32,118 bases of DNA, taken from the NCBI GenBank assembly GCA_945875865.1, contig CAMCMF010000015.1, positions 1 to 32,118 on the forward strand. The letters are read 5' to 3'. Below are positions 1 through 8,013 of the stretch, piece after piece (within the stretch, counting starts at the first letter, position 1; each line of letters opens with the position of its first letter). Under the pieces are notes generated by a model. That model was not told where the DNA came from, searched no databases, and saw only the letters and a list, made by a program, of their open reading frames with translations. The translations under genes were made by a program, and so were the position numbers. The DNA comes from Rhizobium sp. Q54. Lineage in GTDB: Bacteria; Pseudomonadota; Alphaproteobacteria; Rickettsiales; UBA1997.

Positions 1-16
1 ACTGAGCTACGGGTTC
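1..16 (-). tRNA. 5' end of a tRNA-like gene running off the window
   Basis: Read on the minus strand, these bases give GAACCCGTAGCTCAGT. This looks like a tRNA acceptor strand, T8-A9, and the start of the D arm (GCTCAGT). The rest of the gene would lie outside the window, so neither cloverleaf nor anticodon can be checked. The same 16 bases recur at 158-173. It may be an intact tRNA or another fragment of one. Confidence 0.35.
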
Positions 17-73
17 GTATAAAATTCACGCTTCGTTGCTTTTCTCGCTTTCGCTCGAAGACAACTCGCGCCT

Positions 74-143
74 GGGTAAAATCACAGATTTTACCCGTTA
101 TTCGTTTAAAACACTTTCGTGTTTTATTGCGCCTTTAGCGCAA
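74..143. repeat. Run of three adjacent stem-loops
   Basis: Three perfect hairpins follow one another: 74-96 (10-bp stem GGGTAAAATC, 3-base loop), 107-126 (8-bp stem TAAAACAC, 4-base loop) and 127-143 (6-bp stem TTGCGC, 5-base loop). They lie between the two tRNA-like 5' fragments and are in no gene. They could be a palindromic repeat element or a degraded structured RNA; the sequence does not decide. Confidence 0.6.
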
Positions 144-149
144 ACACTC

Positions 150-173
150 ATAACCCAACTGAGCTACGGGTTC
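150..173 (-). pseudogene. Second tRNA-like 5' fragment
   Basis: On the minus strand the bases 173-158 are identical to the 16 bases at the left edge of the window, and they continue into TGGG, as a D loop would. The D-arm partner that follows is irregular, with one base too many before GAGT. Further on there are hairpins rather than an anticodon arm and T arm. I read this as a duplicated tRNA 5' part and not a working gene. Confidence 0.4.
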
Positions 174-189
174 TTAAGAAAATAACTAA

Positions 190-334
190 AGGGCGCCTCT
201 AAAAATTAGGATTTTTCGAGGAATTTTGAGTTTTAACAAATTTGTGAGAAGGCAAGCGTATTAGATATACGTGCTCTCGAGCAAATTTGTTAAAACTCAA
301 AATTACCGGAAAAGACAATTTTTAGAGATGCCCT
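190..334. repeat. 145-bp palindromic (MITE-like) element
   Basis: Outer arms at 190-207 and 317-334 are inverted copies matching at 16 of 18 positions. An inner pair, 223-244 and 282-303, is a perfect 22-bp inverted repeat, with 37 bp between the inner arms. There is no coding potential. The nested inverted arms and intergenic location fit a non-autonomous miniature element or a palindromic repeat. Its tips (AAGGGCGC and AGAGATGCCCT) reappear near 3774-3815. Confidence 0.7.
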
Positions 335-373
335 AAAGGAAGGCGGCGCATTTTAGGTAGCATCAATCAAAAA

Positions 374-1042
374 TCAATTTGAAATTACGCGCTCACCAAA
401 AATAGCTGTGCCTAGACGAATATGCGTCGCACCAAGTGCGATTGCTTCCTCAAAATCAGCGCTCATTCCCATCGAAAGATTTTTTAAATCATGCGCTTTT
501 GCAAGTTTTGCCAACAAAGCAAAATATGGCGAAGCCAGCTCTCCTGTGGGCGGAATGCACATTAATCCCGTCACATTCAAACCACACTCATCACGCGAAA
601 ATTTTATTAATTCGTCAAGTTCATCTAAGGTCACGCCAGATTTTTGCTCTTCATCGCCGATATTAACCTGAATAAAAATTTCCGGATTTTTTTGCTGTTT
701 TTGGACTTCTTTTTGTAAAGCCGTAGCAAGTTTTTTACTGTCCAAAGTCTCGATGCAATCAAACAATTCAATGGCGTCAGCAGCTTTATTACTTTGCAAA
801 TGTCCGATGAAATGCAATTTAATTTCAGGAAAATCTTTCTTGATTTCCGACCATTTTTCTTTGGCTTCTTTAATATAATTTTCGCCAAAAATTTTACAGC
901 TGCAATTAATCGCTTCACGAATTTTTTCTGCCTCAACCATTTTAGAAACCGCCACCAAATTAACTCTTGCGCTATCGCGGGCGTAGGTTTTACAAAGCTG
1001 TTTTATTCTGCTATTTATCAGCAGCAAATTTCTCTCTATCAT
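374..1042 (-). CDS. yggS: PLP homeostasis protein, YggS/PLPBP family
   Basis: A 222-residue protein of usual family length. It is a single PLP-binding alanine-racemase-like barrel that buffers pyridoxal phosphate in the cytoplasm; no racemase activity is expected. The PLP lysine is K34 in LVAVSK. Other family blocks are FGENY (52-56), HFIGHLQSNK (77-86), VNIGDEEQKSG (126-136), LSMGMSADFEEAI (189-201) and HIRLGTAIFG near the C-terminus, which holds the phosphate-binding part. The start is an ATG whose 5' edge lies 2 bp from the ATG of the divergent thiE-like gene. No promoter space exists between them, so each promoter must lie inside the opposite gene. Assignment is secure. Confidence 0.95.
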   Translation of the reverse strand: MIERNLLLINSRIKQLCKTYARDSARVNLVAVSKMVEAEKIREAINCSCKIFGENYIKEAKEKWSEIKKDFPEIKLHFIGHLQSNKAADAIELFDCIETLDSKKLATALQKEVQKQQKNPEIFIQVNIGDEEQKSGVTLDELDELIKFSRDECGLNVTGLMCIPPTGELASPYFALLAKLAKAHDLKNLSMGMSADFEEAIALGATHIRLGTAIFGERVISN

Positions 1043-1044
1043 TG

Positions 1045-1620
1045 ATGAATACTGTTTTATTTACCGATCGCAAAAAAATTTCTAACTTCGAAAAAGTTAT
1101 AAAAAATTTACCAAAAAATTCTGCGATCATTATTCGTGAATATGATTTGGCAAAAAAAGATCGCAAAGATTTTGCCAAAAAAATTTCTACTTTAGCGCGA
1201 GTCAGAAATGATTTGAAAATTTTAGTCGGAAAAGATTTTGCTTTAGCAAAAGAAATCAAAGCTGACGGAATTCATTTTTCTGATTTCGATAAATTGCCGC
1301 TACAATTTTTTAAAAAAAATTCTTTCCCAAAAAATTTTATTTTTAGCTTTTCTTGTCACAACTTAAGATCTCTTTTTAAATCAATAAAATTAAGAGCTGA
1401 CATGATTTTTATCAGCCCGATTTTTCCTAGCTCAAGCCACATAGACGCAAAAAATTTGGGCATAATGAATTTGGCAAAAATTGCTGTTCAAAACAAAAAG
1501 CAAAATTACCTTTTTGGCAATCTTTATGCTTTAGGAGGCATCAAGAAGGAAAATTTAAAGATGCTAAAAAAACTTCCGATTAAAGGCTTCGGAGCCATCG
1601 ACTATTTTTTGAACTTATGA
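1045..1620 (+). CDS. Thiamine phosphate synthase/TenI-like protein
   Basis: A 191-residue protein that reads as a small ThiE/TenI-type TIM barrel. Visible landmarks are REYD (31-34, where ThiE has its REK-type strand), ADGIHFSD (73-80), FSCHN (102-106), DMIFISPIFPSSSH (119-132) and ALGGI (162-166). The SPIFPSSSH loop is nearer TenI and ThiE-like proteins than classical ThiE, so true thiamine synthesis is uncertain. I use the ATG at 1045. A TTG at 967 would add 26 residues antisense to yggS and is unlikely. There is no TPP riboswitch upstream. The stop overlaps the manC start (ATGA), so the two are probably co-translated. The protein is very rich in Lys and Phe. Confidence 0.8.
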   Translation: MNTVLFTDRKKISNFEKVIKNLPKNSAIIIREYDLAKKDRKDFAKKISTLARVRNDLKILVGKDFALAKEIKADGIHFSDFDKLPLQFFKKNSFPKNFIFSFSCHNLRSLFKSIKLRADMIFISPIFPSSSHIDAKNLGIMNLAKIAVQNKKQNYLFGNLYALGGIKKENLKMLKKLPIKGFGAIDYFLNL

Positions 1621-3035
1621 AAATTACACCTGTCATTCTATCGGGAGGATCTGGAACCAGATTATGGCCGGTTTCTCGCGAATTAAATCCTAAACAATTT
1701 TTGGATTTTTTTGGAGAATATTCCTTGTTTCAGCAAGCCGTTTTGCGCGTTAAAAATTCTGAAGAATTCGCCAATCCGATCATTATTTGCAACAATGAGC
1801 ATCGTTTTACCGCCGCCGAAGAATTACAAAAACTTCATGTCGAAGCAAGTTCGATAATCCTTGAGCCAATTGGTCGCAACACTGCTCCAGCAATTGCGAT
1901 TGCTGCCCTCGATATCATCACCAAAACTCCCAAAAATGACCTGATGTTGGTGATGCCTTCCGATCACATCATCAATGATCAGAATGAATTTATGGCTGCG
2001 GTAAAAAAAGCTGCAGCAGCAGCGCAGGATGAATATCTGGTTACATTTGGAATTGTCCCTAACAAACCAGAAACTGGCTATGGCTACATCAAAAAAGATG
2101 CGGCACTAAAAAAACTTTCCGATGTTTTTGGAGTAGAAAAATTCGTAGAAAAACCCAATGCTGAAACTGCCGCAAAATTTGTTAAAAGCGGCGATTATCT
2201 GTGGAATAGCGGCATCTTTGTATTTCGTGCTTCGTGCTTCCTCGAAGCTTTACAAAAACATAATATCGAAATTTTTATCAATTGTGTTAACTCTTACAAA
2301 AGAGCAACTCGCGATTTAGATTTTTTACGGTTACAAAATGCAGATTTTGAAAAATGTGCCAATATTTCCATCGATTATGCAGTGATGGAAAAGGCCGAAA
2401 AAGTTGCGGTAGTTCCACTTGATGCTGGCTGGTCTGATGTTGGTTCGTGGCAAGCGGTTGCTGATCTGGAGACAAAAGATGAAAATCAAAATAGTTTGAT
2501 TGGCGAAGTGCTAACTCTCGATACAAAAAACTGTTACATCAATTCACGTCACAAACTTATCGCCACAATTGGTGTCGAAAATTTAATCATAATTTCGCTC
2601 AAGGATGTGGTTTTGATTGTCGATAAAAACAAGTCGCAAGATGTGAAAAAAATGTTCGAACTTTTGAAAAAAAATAAGCGCGAAGAGTGCCATTCTCACA
2701 CTAAAGTTTTGCGCCCCTGGGGAAGTTTTGAAACCATCGATATTTCCGATCGCTTCAAAGTAAAGCGCATCACCGTGAAGCCAAAAGCTTCTCTTTCTTT
2801 GCAAATGCACAATCATCGCTCCGAACATTGGATCGTGGTTAAAGGCACGGCTAACGTGACTTGCGGCACTAAAGAATTTGTGATGACCGAAGATCAATCA
2901 ACTTACATTCCGGTTGGCAAGAAACACCGACTCGAGAATAAAGGGCAAATTCCATTGGAACTAATTGAAGTGCAAACCGGCGGCTATTTGGGCGAAGATG
3001 ACATCATTCGTTTCAGCGATATTTACGGCAGATAA
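1617..3035 (+). CDS. manC: Mannose-1-phosphate guanylyltransferase/mannose-6-phosphate isomerase
   Basis: A 472-residue bifunctional enzyme of the ManC/AlgA/XanB type. It makes GDP-mannose for cell-surface polysaccharide. The N-terminal nucleotidyltransferase has GGSGTRLWP (10-18), PKQF (25-28), EPIGRNTAPA (83-92), VMPSDH (112-117), TGYGYI (153-158), FVEKP (176-180), WNSGIFVF (196-203) and GWSDVGSW (271-278). The C-terminal cupin isomerase part has RPWGSFE (366-372), a metal-binding QMHNHRSEHW (396-405) and EVQTGGYLGE near the end. Length is typical of the two-domain form. It overlaps the thiE-like gene by 4 bp and abuts ccmB with no gap, so the three form one unit. Which polysaccharide it feeds cannot be seen here. 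Confidence 0.95.
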   Translation: MKITPVILSGGSGTRLWPVSRELNPKQFLDFFGEYSLFQQAVLRVKNSEEFANPIIICNNEHRFTAAEELQKLHVEASSIILEPIGRNTAPAIAIAALDIITKTPKNDLMLVMPSDHIINDQNEFMAAVKKAAAAAQDEYLVTFGIVPNKPETGYGYIKKDAALKKLSDVFGVEKFVEKPNAETAAKFVKSGDYLWNSGIFVFRASCFLEALQKHNIEIFINCVNSYKRATRDLDFLRLQNADFEKCANISIDYAVMEKAEKVAVVPLDAGWSDVGSWQAVADLETKDENQNSLIGEVLTLDTKNCYINSRHKLIATIGVENLIIISLKDVVLIVDKNKSQDVKKMFELLKKNKREECHSHTKVLRPWGSFETIDISDRFKVKRITVKPKASLSLQMHNHRSEHWIVVKGTANVTCGTKEFVMTEDQSTYIPVGKKHRLENKGQIPLELIEVQTGGYLGEDDIIRFSDIYGR

Positions 3036-3644
3036 ATGCAAGTTTTTCTAATAATTTTTCAGCAAGAACTTCGTTTAAATTTTCGCCATTTGGAAAGGAT
3101 TTTGGCTAATCTTTTATTCTTCGTAATTTTTCTCTGCACTTTTTTGCTTCTAGCGCAAGGTCAGCAAAATCAAGCCGGCATCAATGTTATTTTTATTTGG
3201 TTTGCCTTGCTTTCGGTACTGATTTTTTCCAACAGCGAATTTCTGAAAAAAGATTTTGAAGATGGAAGTTTGGAACAAATTTTGCTCGCTTGTGAAAATC
3301 TTGAGACGGCAATTTTTGCTAAAATGCTCGCTAATTGGATGGTTTGTTGCGCTGCGATTTTACCAATAATTTTTTTACTAAAACCTGATTTTGAATTTCT
3401 ATTGATCGTTTTTTTAGCCAGTCTAGCAATCAATTTTCTCTGCTGTTTTTGCGGCTCTCTTTCAATCTTATCCAACTCGGCACCAATCATCGCGGTGATT
3501 ATTTTACCACTGATAATTCCTCTGCTTTTAGTTACTCAAGGAGAGTTTGATGTAAGTTTTAAATTGCTTTGCGCCTTAGTTATTTTGCTCGGCGCAATCT
3601 CAGTTTTTGCAACCGCTAGAATCGTGAAAATTGCTGCGGAATAA
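3036..3644 (+). CDS. ccmB: Heme exporter subunit CcmB
   Basis: A 202-residue integral membrane protein with about six hydrophobic segments and the CcmB-type N-terminus: a short amphipathic QQELRLNFRHLE stretch followed by a long membrane helix. The cytoplasmic segment FSNSEFLKKDFEDGSLEQIL is the family's conserved loop, and ILPLIIPLLL lies in a later helix. CcmB is the membrane part of the CcmAB ABC transporter of system I cytochrome c maturation, acting with CcmC, CcmD and CcmE in the inner membrane. The protein is slightly shorter than the usual 220 or so residues. The ATPase gene ccmA is not nearby. The gene starts at the base after the manC stop, so it depends on that transcript. Confidence 0.88.
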   Translation: MQVFLIIFQQELRLNFRHLERILANLLFFVIFLCTFLLLAQGQQNQAGINVIFIWFALLSVLIFSNSEFLKKDFEDGSLEQILLACENLETAIFAKMLANWMVCCAAILPIIFLLKPDFEFLLIVFLASLAINFLCCFCGSLSILSNSAPIIAVIILPLIIPLLLVTQGEFDVSFKLLCALVILLGAISVFATARIVKIAAE

Positions 3645-3714
3645 AAAATAAGAAATTACAAATTTCACGAAGGTTAAAAGCGCGCCAATTTGATTAGAAT
3701 TACAAACCAGCGCT

Positions 3715-3737
3715 AGGCGGCATTTGCAATGCCACCT
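3715..3737. terminator. Possible terminator hairpin between ccmB and pccA
   Basis: A 10-bp stem with one mismatch (AGGCGGCATT against AATGCCACCT) and a 3-base loop lies between the convergent ccmB and pccA genes, followed by TAATGTTTT. The U-tract is weak. A transcription stop is plausible from position, but the hairpin could equally be a palindromic repeat. Confidence 0.4.
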
Positions 3738-3773
3738 TAATGTTTTACAAAATTAAAATTAATTTATGAACTT

Positions 3774-3815
3774 AAGGGCGCGGTTACAAACCACGCCCAG
3801 CGCAGAGATGCCCTT
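3774..3815. repeat. Small palindromic element with tips like the 190-334 element
   Basis: AAGGGC at 3774 is inverted as GCCCTT at 3810-3815. Inside, GGGCG-GGT pairs with ACC-CGCCC (3776-3798, one C/A mismatch). The left tip AAGGGCGC and the right tip AGAGATGCCCT are shared with the 145-bp element at 190-334, suggesting an internally shortened relative. The right end reaches the first base of the pccA stop codon. The hairpin may also serve as the pccA terminator. Confidence 0.45.
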
Positions 3816-5809
3816 TAGTTTACAAAATCAATCACAACCTGACCGATTCCCACCGTTTCACCTTCACCAAACTTGATCTTACCAATTTTAACATCGTGAT
3901 CGGTGCGGATAATATTTTCCATTTTCATCGCCTCGATAATCACTAGCTCTTGGCCAGCCTTGATTTCATCGCCTTCTTGAACTTTGAAGCGGATGATTTT
4001 TCCGGTGATTGGAGAAGTTAAATTTAGCGGTTTGGCATTTTTAATTGTCTTCGGCAAATATTTTGAAAGCTCGGCGATGCGCGGAGAGCATACTGTCACA
4101 AAGGCATCGAAGCCAGAATATTGCAGCAAGTAATTTCCGGTATTGTTATTTTCACGAATCTTCACGCCGATATCACGTCCATTAACCGTACCGCGGAAGA
4201 GCTTCTCGCCATTGTTCCACGAAGATTTCAATTCGATTTCTTTGCGATCACATTCGATTTTTAGGAAATTTTTCGAGCGCTCCAAAAGATTCACCAAATA
4301 AGATTTATCATCGATCATAACCACCCAGCGTTCAGAAACTTGCTTTTCGCGATTGCGTAACTGACCAGTCATATGGCCGTTTCTTTCGTAGTTTTTTAAG
4401 AAAATTTGCATTGCAGATGCGATCAAAACTTCCTCAACTTTTGAATCTAATTCACTGCCAGAAAAACCTTCAGGGAATTCTTGTTTGATGAAGCTGGTAG
4501 AAATATCGCCGCTAACAAAACGCTCATTTTTCATGATGGTTTCAAGGAAGCTGATATTGTGCGAAACGCCGCTGATTGCAAAACTGCCGAGAGCGCTTCT
4601 CATATGTTCGATCGCCTCTTTTCTGTCCTTGCCGTAAGAGCAAAGTTTGGCGATCATCGCATCATAAAACATGCTGACTTCGCCACCTTCATAAACGCCG
4701 CTATCGACACGAACATTTTCACTTTTTTCCGGCTCGATGTAAAGATTGATGCGACCTGAAGAAGGTAAAAATCCGCGCGATGGATCTTCAGCATAAATGC
4801 GCGATTCCATCGCCCAGCCTTTGAGTTTAATGTCTTCTTGAGTGAATGGTAATTTTTCGCCTAGCGCGATTTTGATCATTAATTCCACGATGTCCAAACC
4901 AGTAACCAACTCGGTAACTGGATGCTCAACTTGTAGGCGAGTATTCATTTCCAAGAAGTAAAAATTACGATTCTTATCCACGATATATTCGATCGTTCCT
5001 GCTGAATAATATTTTACTTTTGCCGCCAAAGCTTTCGATTGCGCATACATTTTTTGGCGAGTTGCTTCATCTAAAAAAGGACTAGGCGCTTCCTCGATAA
5101 CTTTTTGATTATTACGTTGGATCGAGCATTCGCGCTCTCCTAAACAAACTGTGTTTCCCGCTTTATCAGCAATAACTTGGATTTCAATGTGACGCGGATT
5201 TTCGATAAATTTTTCAACAAAAAGACGATCATCAGAAAAACTATTTCGCGCTTCATTTGATGCTGACAAAAATGCTTCTGCCATTTCTTCAATTTTCCAA
5301 ACGATTCTCATGCCTTTTCCACCACCACCAGCAGAGGCTTTAACCATTACTGGAAAGCCAATTTTTGCTGCAATTTCTCCCGCTTCTTTGGCATCTTTCA
5401 TAATTCCCATATGACCGGGAACCGTACTAACATTGGCTTCAATCGCTAATTTTTTTGACTCAATTTTATCGCCCATCATCTCGATTGAATAAGTCGAAGG
5501 ACCAACAAAGATTATTCCCTCTTTCTCCAACGCATTGGCGAAATTACGATTTTCTGATAAAAATCCATAACCGGGATGCACCATTGTCGCGCCGGATTTT
5601 TTCACTGCGGCGAGGATTTTATCAAGATTGAGATAACTTTGCGAAGATGGCGAATGGCCAATATTTACAGCCTCATCAGCCATTTGCACAAAGAGAGAAT
5701 TAGCATCGGCATCAGAATAAACCGCCACGGTTTTAATGCCCATTTTGCGGCAAGTTTTGATGATTCGGCAAGCAATTTCGCCGCGATTGGCGATCAATAA
5801 TTTATGCAT
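3815..5809 (-). CDS. pccA: Propionyl-CoA carboxylase, biotin-containing alpha subunit
   Basis: A 664-residue protein with the full acyl-CoA carboxylase alpha layout. The biotin carboxylase domain (about 1-450) has LIANRGEIACR (5-15), the glycine-rich ATP loop GGGGKGM (161-167), ERECSIQRNNQK (225-236) and EMNTRLQVEHPVTE (287-300). A linker/BT region covers about 460-590. A C-terminal biotinyl domain carries EAMKMEN with the biotin lysine at K629. The enzyme carboxylates biotin, and the partner beta subunit (pccB, not in this window) passes it to propionyl-CoA, giving methylmalonyl-CoA. Size and BT-like middle favour PccA over acetyl-CoA (AccC) or methylcrotonyl-CoA (MccA) enzymes, though substrate cannot be proven. 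It is transcribed alone, divergent from the S66-like gene across 125 bp. Confidence 0.92.
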   Translation of the reverse strand: MHKLLIANRGEIACRIIKTCRKMGIKTVAVYSDADANSLFVQMADEAVNIGHSPSSQSYLNLDKILAAVKKSGATMVHPGYGFLSENRNFANALEKEGIIFVGPSTYSIEMMGDKIESKKLAIEANVSTVPGHMGIMKDAKEAGEIAAKIGFPVMVKASAGGGGKGMRIVWKIEEMAEAFLSASNEARNSFSDDRLFVEKFIENPRHIEIQVIADKAGNTVCLGERECSIQRNNQKVIEEAPSPFLDEATRQKMYAQSKALAAKVKYYSAGTIEYIVDKNRNFYFLEMNTRLQVEHPVTELVTGLDIVELMIKIALGEKLPFTQEDIKLKGWAMESRIYAEDPSRGFLPSSGRINLYIEPEKSENVRVDSGVYEGGEVSMFYDAMIAKLCSYGKDRKEAIEHMRSALGSFAISGVSHNISFLETIMKNERFVSGDISTSFIKQEFPEGFSGSELDSKVEEVLIASAMQIFLKNYERNGHMTGQLRNREKQVSERWVVMIDDKSYLVNLLERSKNFLKIECDRKEIELKSSWNNGEKLFRGTVNGRDIGVKIRENNNTGNYLLQYSGFDAFVTVCSPRIAELSKYLPKTIKNAKPLNLTSPITGKIIRFKVQEGDEIKAGQELVIIEAMKMENIIRTDHDVKIGKIKFGEGETVGIGQVVIDFVN

Positions 5810-5934
5810 GAACTTGGATGATTAGTTGCAATGAGAAAAGGAGTGCGGCAACCTAAAAGTGGAGATCAAAAAATCAAACAAAAGCTGAGTCTTGGAAAAA
5901 CTTCTCCGCTTATTAATTTTAATTTTTTAACAAA

Positions 5935-8013
5935 ATGAGTCGCGCGCAAATCTCTCCACAAAATGTTAAATGGAAATTTTTTTACGCTGGAGATGACGGC
6001 AAAATTATGTGCTGTCAAAGAGAAGATCAGATAGCAAAAGTTAGCGGCTCGTCGCAAGAGAGAAATAAAGTTGCGATGCTGTCCACATCACTTTTTTTTG
6101 GGCCAAAAAATCCAGCAGAAAAGATGAGATCTGTTACCGAAGCTGCCTTAAAATATGAGGGCAGACTATCGCAATTTTGCGTCGCATTACCTTTTTCTGG
6201 CGAGATCGCAGAAGAAGCTCCGCACGAAGCAACCGCCGCAGATTATGCTGGCGTGGCGATGCATGATATTCACAACGAAAAATCTTTCGTCGGATATCAA
6301 TCACCAAAAGTTGGAGTTGAACAAATTGCTAGCGCGATCGAACAAGGCTTCCACATCAATTCGATGGCTGGAGGAGTTTCTCTTGGTCAAAAACTGGAAT
6401 TATTGCGCCAATATTTTAGAGAAAATCCGCTGCCCACAGATCACAAAAAATCAATTATTGCCGCTTTTTCTGATGGCTCAGAATTTCAATTTGCCACCGC
6501 AGAATTTGCAGAATTTTTTCATGCCGGATGCGCTGGAGTAACTTATTCTCGCAATCCCGCTTTTTTTCACAGACAAACTGAAATAGAATCAGTGAGGCAA
6601 ATGATCGCGGCCTTTGAAGCGCAAGATGATTATCCAATTAAGCGCACTTTAAAATGCGAAGATGAGAAAAATTTTGCGGAAATAAAAAAACGTTACGAAG
6701 CCGCAAAAAAACCGATCAGATGTTTTACTTATTTTCCACGCCAATTAATTTCAGCAATCGATTCGCCTTATCGCCCAAAAACTTTTGAGCCATTGATTTT
6801 ATGTCTCGAAGGATACCTTCAATCTGAGCGCGGATACAATGCTTGCGAAGCTTTGGAAATAGCACTTTCTCAAGGAGTTTTTAAAGCAGAGCAAATTATC
6901 GCGATCAATATCGAAAATCTAATCGCCAAAGAAGAGGAATTAAAAATTCAAAGAATTGATGGGCACATACCAAGCTACGAATCATTAACCGCAGGAGATC
7001 GCGATGTTATTGTGGGAATTTTAAATGACTCCAATCCCGCTCATAAAATCAAAGAAAAAACTGCCGCGGAATTAGAAATTTTAGTCAAAGATTACATCGC
7101 CAGATCAAATCATTCTTACGATTTGGAAGTGCTGCGCATCAAAGCCGTTGCTACAAAATTTAGCATTCCAGTAATTATGGGCGGCGACGTTCGAGCTGGT
7201 CATGCTTATAATTTTGTTAGTCAGCCTTGCTGTGTAGCAGAGATGAATTTTGATGATGAAAAAAAAGAAGTTTTCATGACTTCGCTGGTAAGAAAAAATC
7301 AAACAGTTGAAGAGGTAAAAGAAGAAATTCCCCCTCAAGAAATAGAAAAAAAATTTTGGATGGAGCTTGGCGTTCAAGAAGTTGGAAAAGAAGTTTCAAT
7401 AGTTTATCTCGGGGAAAAAGCCGCTATTGCTGGAGAATATAGTAGGGAAAGTGGCGCGCCTCAACTGGTTTCAGAAGGCCTGCAAGAAAGAATTTCTTCT
7501 TTAAAAATTATGCCGGCAAATGAAGCGGCTCGAGCTCTTTTACAAAGTTCTTATGCTGCAAATGATGTAGAATTTCTTGGCGGTCTAGCCGGCAATATTT
7601 CCGAAGAACGTCCTGGAGTCTTGAATGGAAAAGCGCTGCTCTGCCTTTTACCAACGCGCCCAGTTGGCAAGGGAGTTCATCAAAGTTTTGATATTATAAA
7701 ACTGATAAATTCTGGCCGAATTGGCTCTTCAGATGTAACTGATGGAATGCGGGGATATCAAATTCCTTTTGTTATTTTGGTGTCACAAAATGCAGAAAAT
7801 CAAAACGTAACTCTTTCTCATGCGATACAAAATCTTCATCCCACTGTGCCAATTTTCCTCGCCGCGAATGAAATAGGAGACCTTAGCGAACTTCCTTCTG
7901 CGCCATTCATCGGAAGATTAAATTTACAACAGATGACGTCACCAAATCCTGGAGTTAAAGCTGACTCGGTAACCGCAACAACTTCCGCAACAAAAACAGC
8001 ATCTTTAGCGTGA
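5935..8013 (+). CDS. Large protein with an apparent S66 (LD-carboxypeptidase-like) core
   Basis: A 692-residue protein that is not a standard named enzyme. The middle resembles the S66 serine peptidase family (LdcA, MccF). SMAGGVSLGQKLELL (143-157) stands where LdcA has its RGGYG-type helix. AAFSDGSEF (176-184) matches the GYSD nucleophile loop, giving S179. LCLEGY (289-294) matches the LED strand with E292. IPVIMGGDVRAGH (411-423) matches the strand ending in the catalytic histidine, H423. This gives a complete Ser-Glu-His candidate triad in the right order. The protein is about twice the usual 300 residues: an extra N-terminal part of about 120 residues, an insertion at about 335-400, and a C-terminal domain of about 210 residues that I cannot identify. 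No signal peptide is seen, which fits a cytoplasmic enzyme such as a murein-peptide recycling peptidase. It leads the ubiA-nadD-tatD-tadA unit. Confidence 0.5.
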   Translation: MSRAQISPQNVKWKFFYAGDDGKIMCCQREDQIAKVSGSSQERNKVAMLSTSLFFGPKNPAEKMRSVTEAALKYEGRLSQFCVALPFSGEIAEEAPHEATAADYAGVAMHDIHNEKSFVGYQSPKVGVEQIASAIEQGFHINSMAGGVSLGQKLELLRQYFRENPLPTDHKKSIIAAFSDGSEFQFATAEFAEFFHAGCAGVTYSRNPAFFHRQTEIESVRQMIAAFEAQDDYPIKRTLKCEDEKNFAEIKKRYEAAKKPIRCFTYFPRQLISAIDSPYRPKTFEPLILCLEGYLQSERGYNACEALEIALSQGVFKAEQIIAINIENLIAKEEELKIQRIDGHIPSYESLTAGDRDVIVGILNDSNPAHKIKEKTAAELEILVKDYIARSNHSYDLEVLRIKAVATKFSIPVIMGGDVRAGHAYNFVSQPCCVAEMNFDDEKKEVFMTSLVRKNQTVEEVKEEIPPQEIEKKFWMELGVQEVGKEVSIVYLGEKAAIAGEYSRESGAPQLVSEGLQERISSLKIMPANEAARALLQSSYAANDVEFLGGLAGNISEERPGVLNGKALLCLLPTRPVGKGVHQSFDIIKLINSGRIGSSDVTDGMRGYQIPFVILVSQNAENQNVTLSHAIQNLHPTVPIFLAANEIGDLSELPSAPFIGRLNLQQMTSPNPGVKADSVTATTSATKTASLA

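Noticed and set aside
967-1044. Longer start for the thiE-like gene
   Set aside because: The codon is TTG, the extra residues are antisense to yggS, and family similarity begins at the ATG at 1045.
1000-1045. TPP riboswitch before the thiE-like gene
   Set aside because: No THI-box sequence and no non-coding leader; the region is yggS coding sequence.
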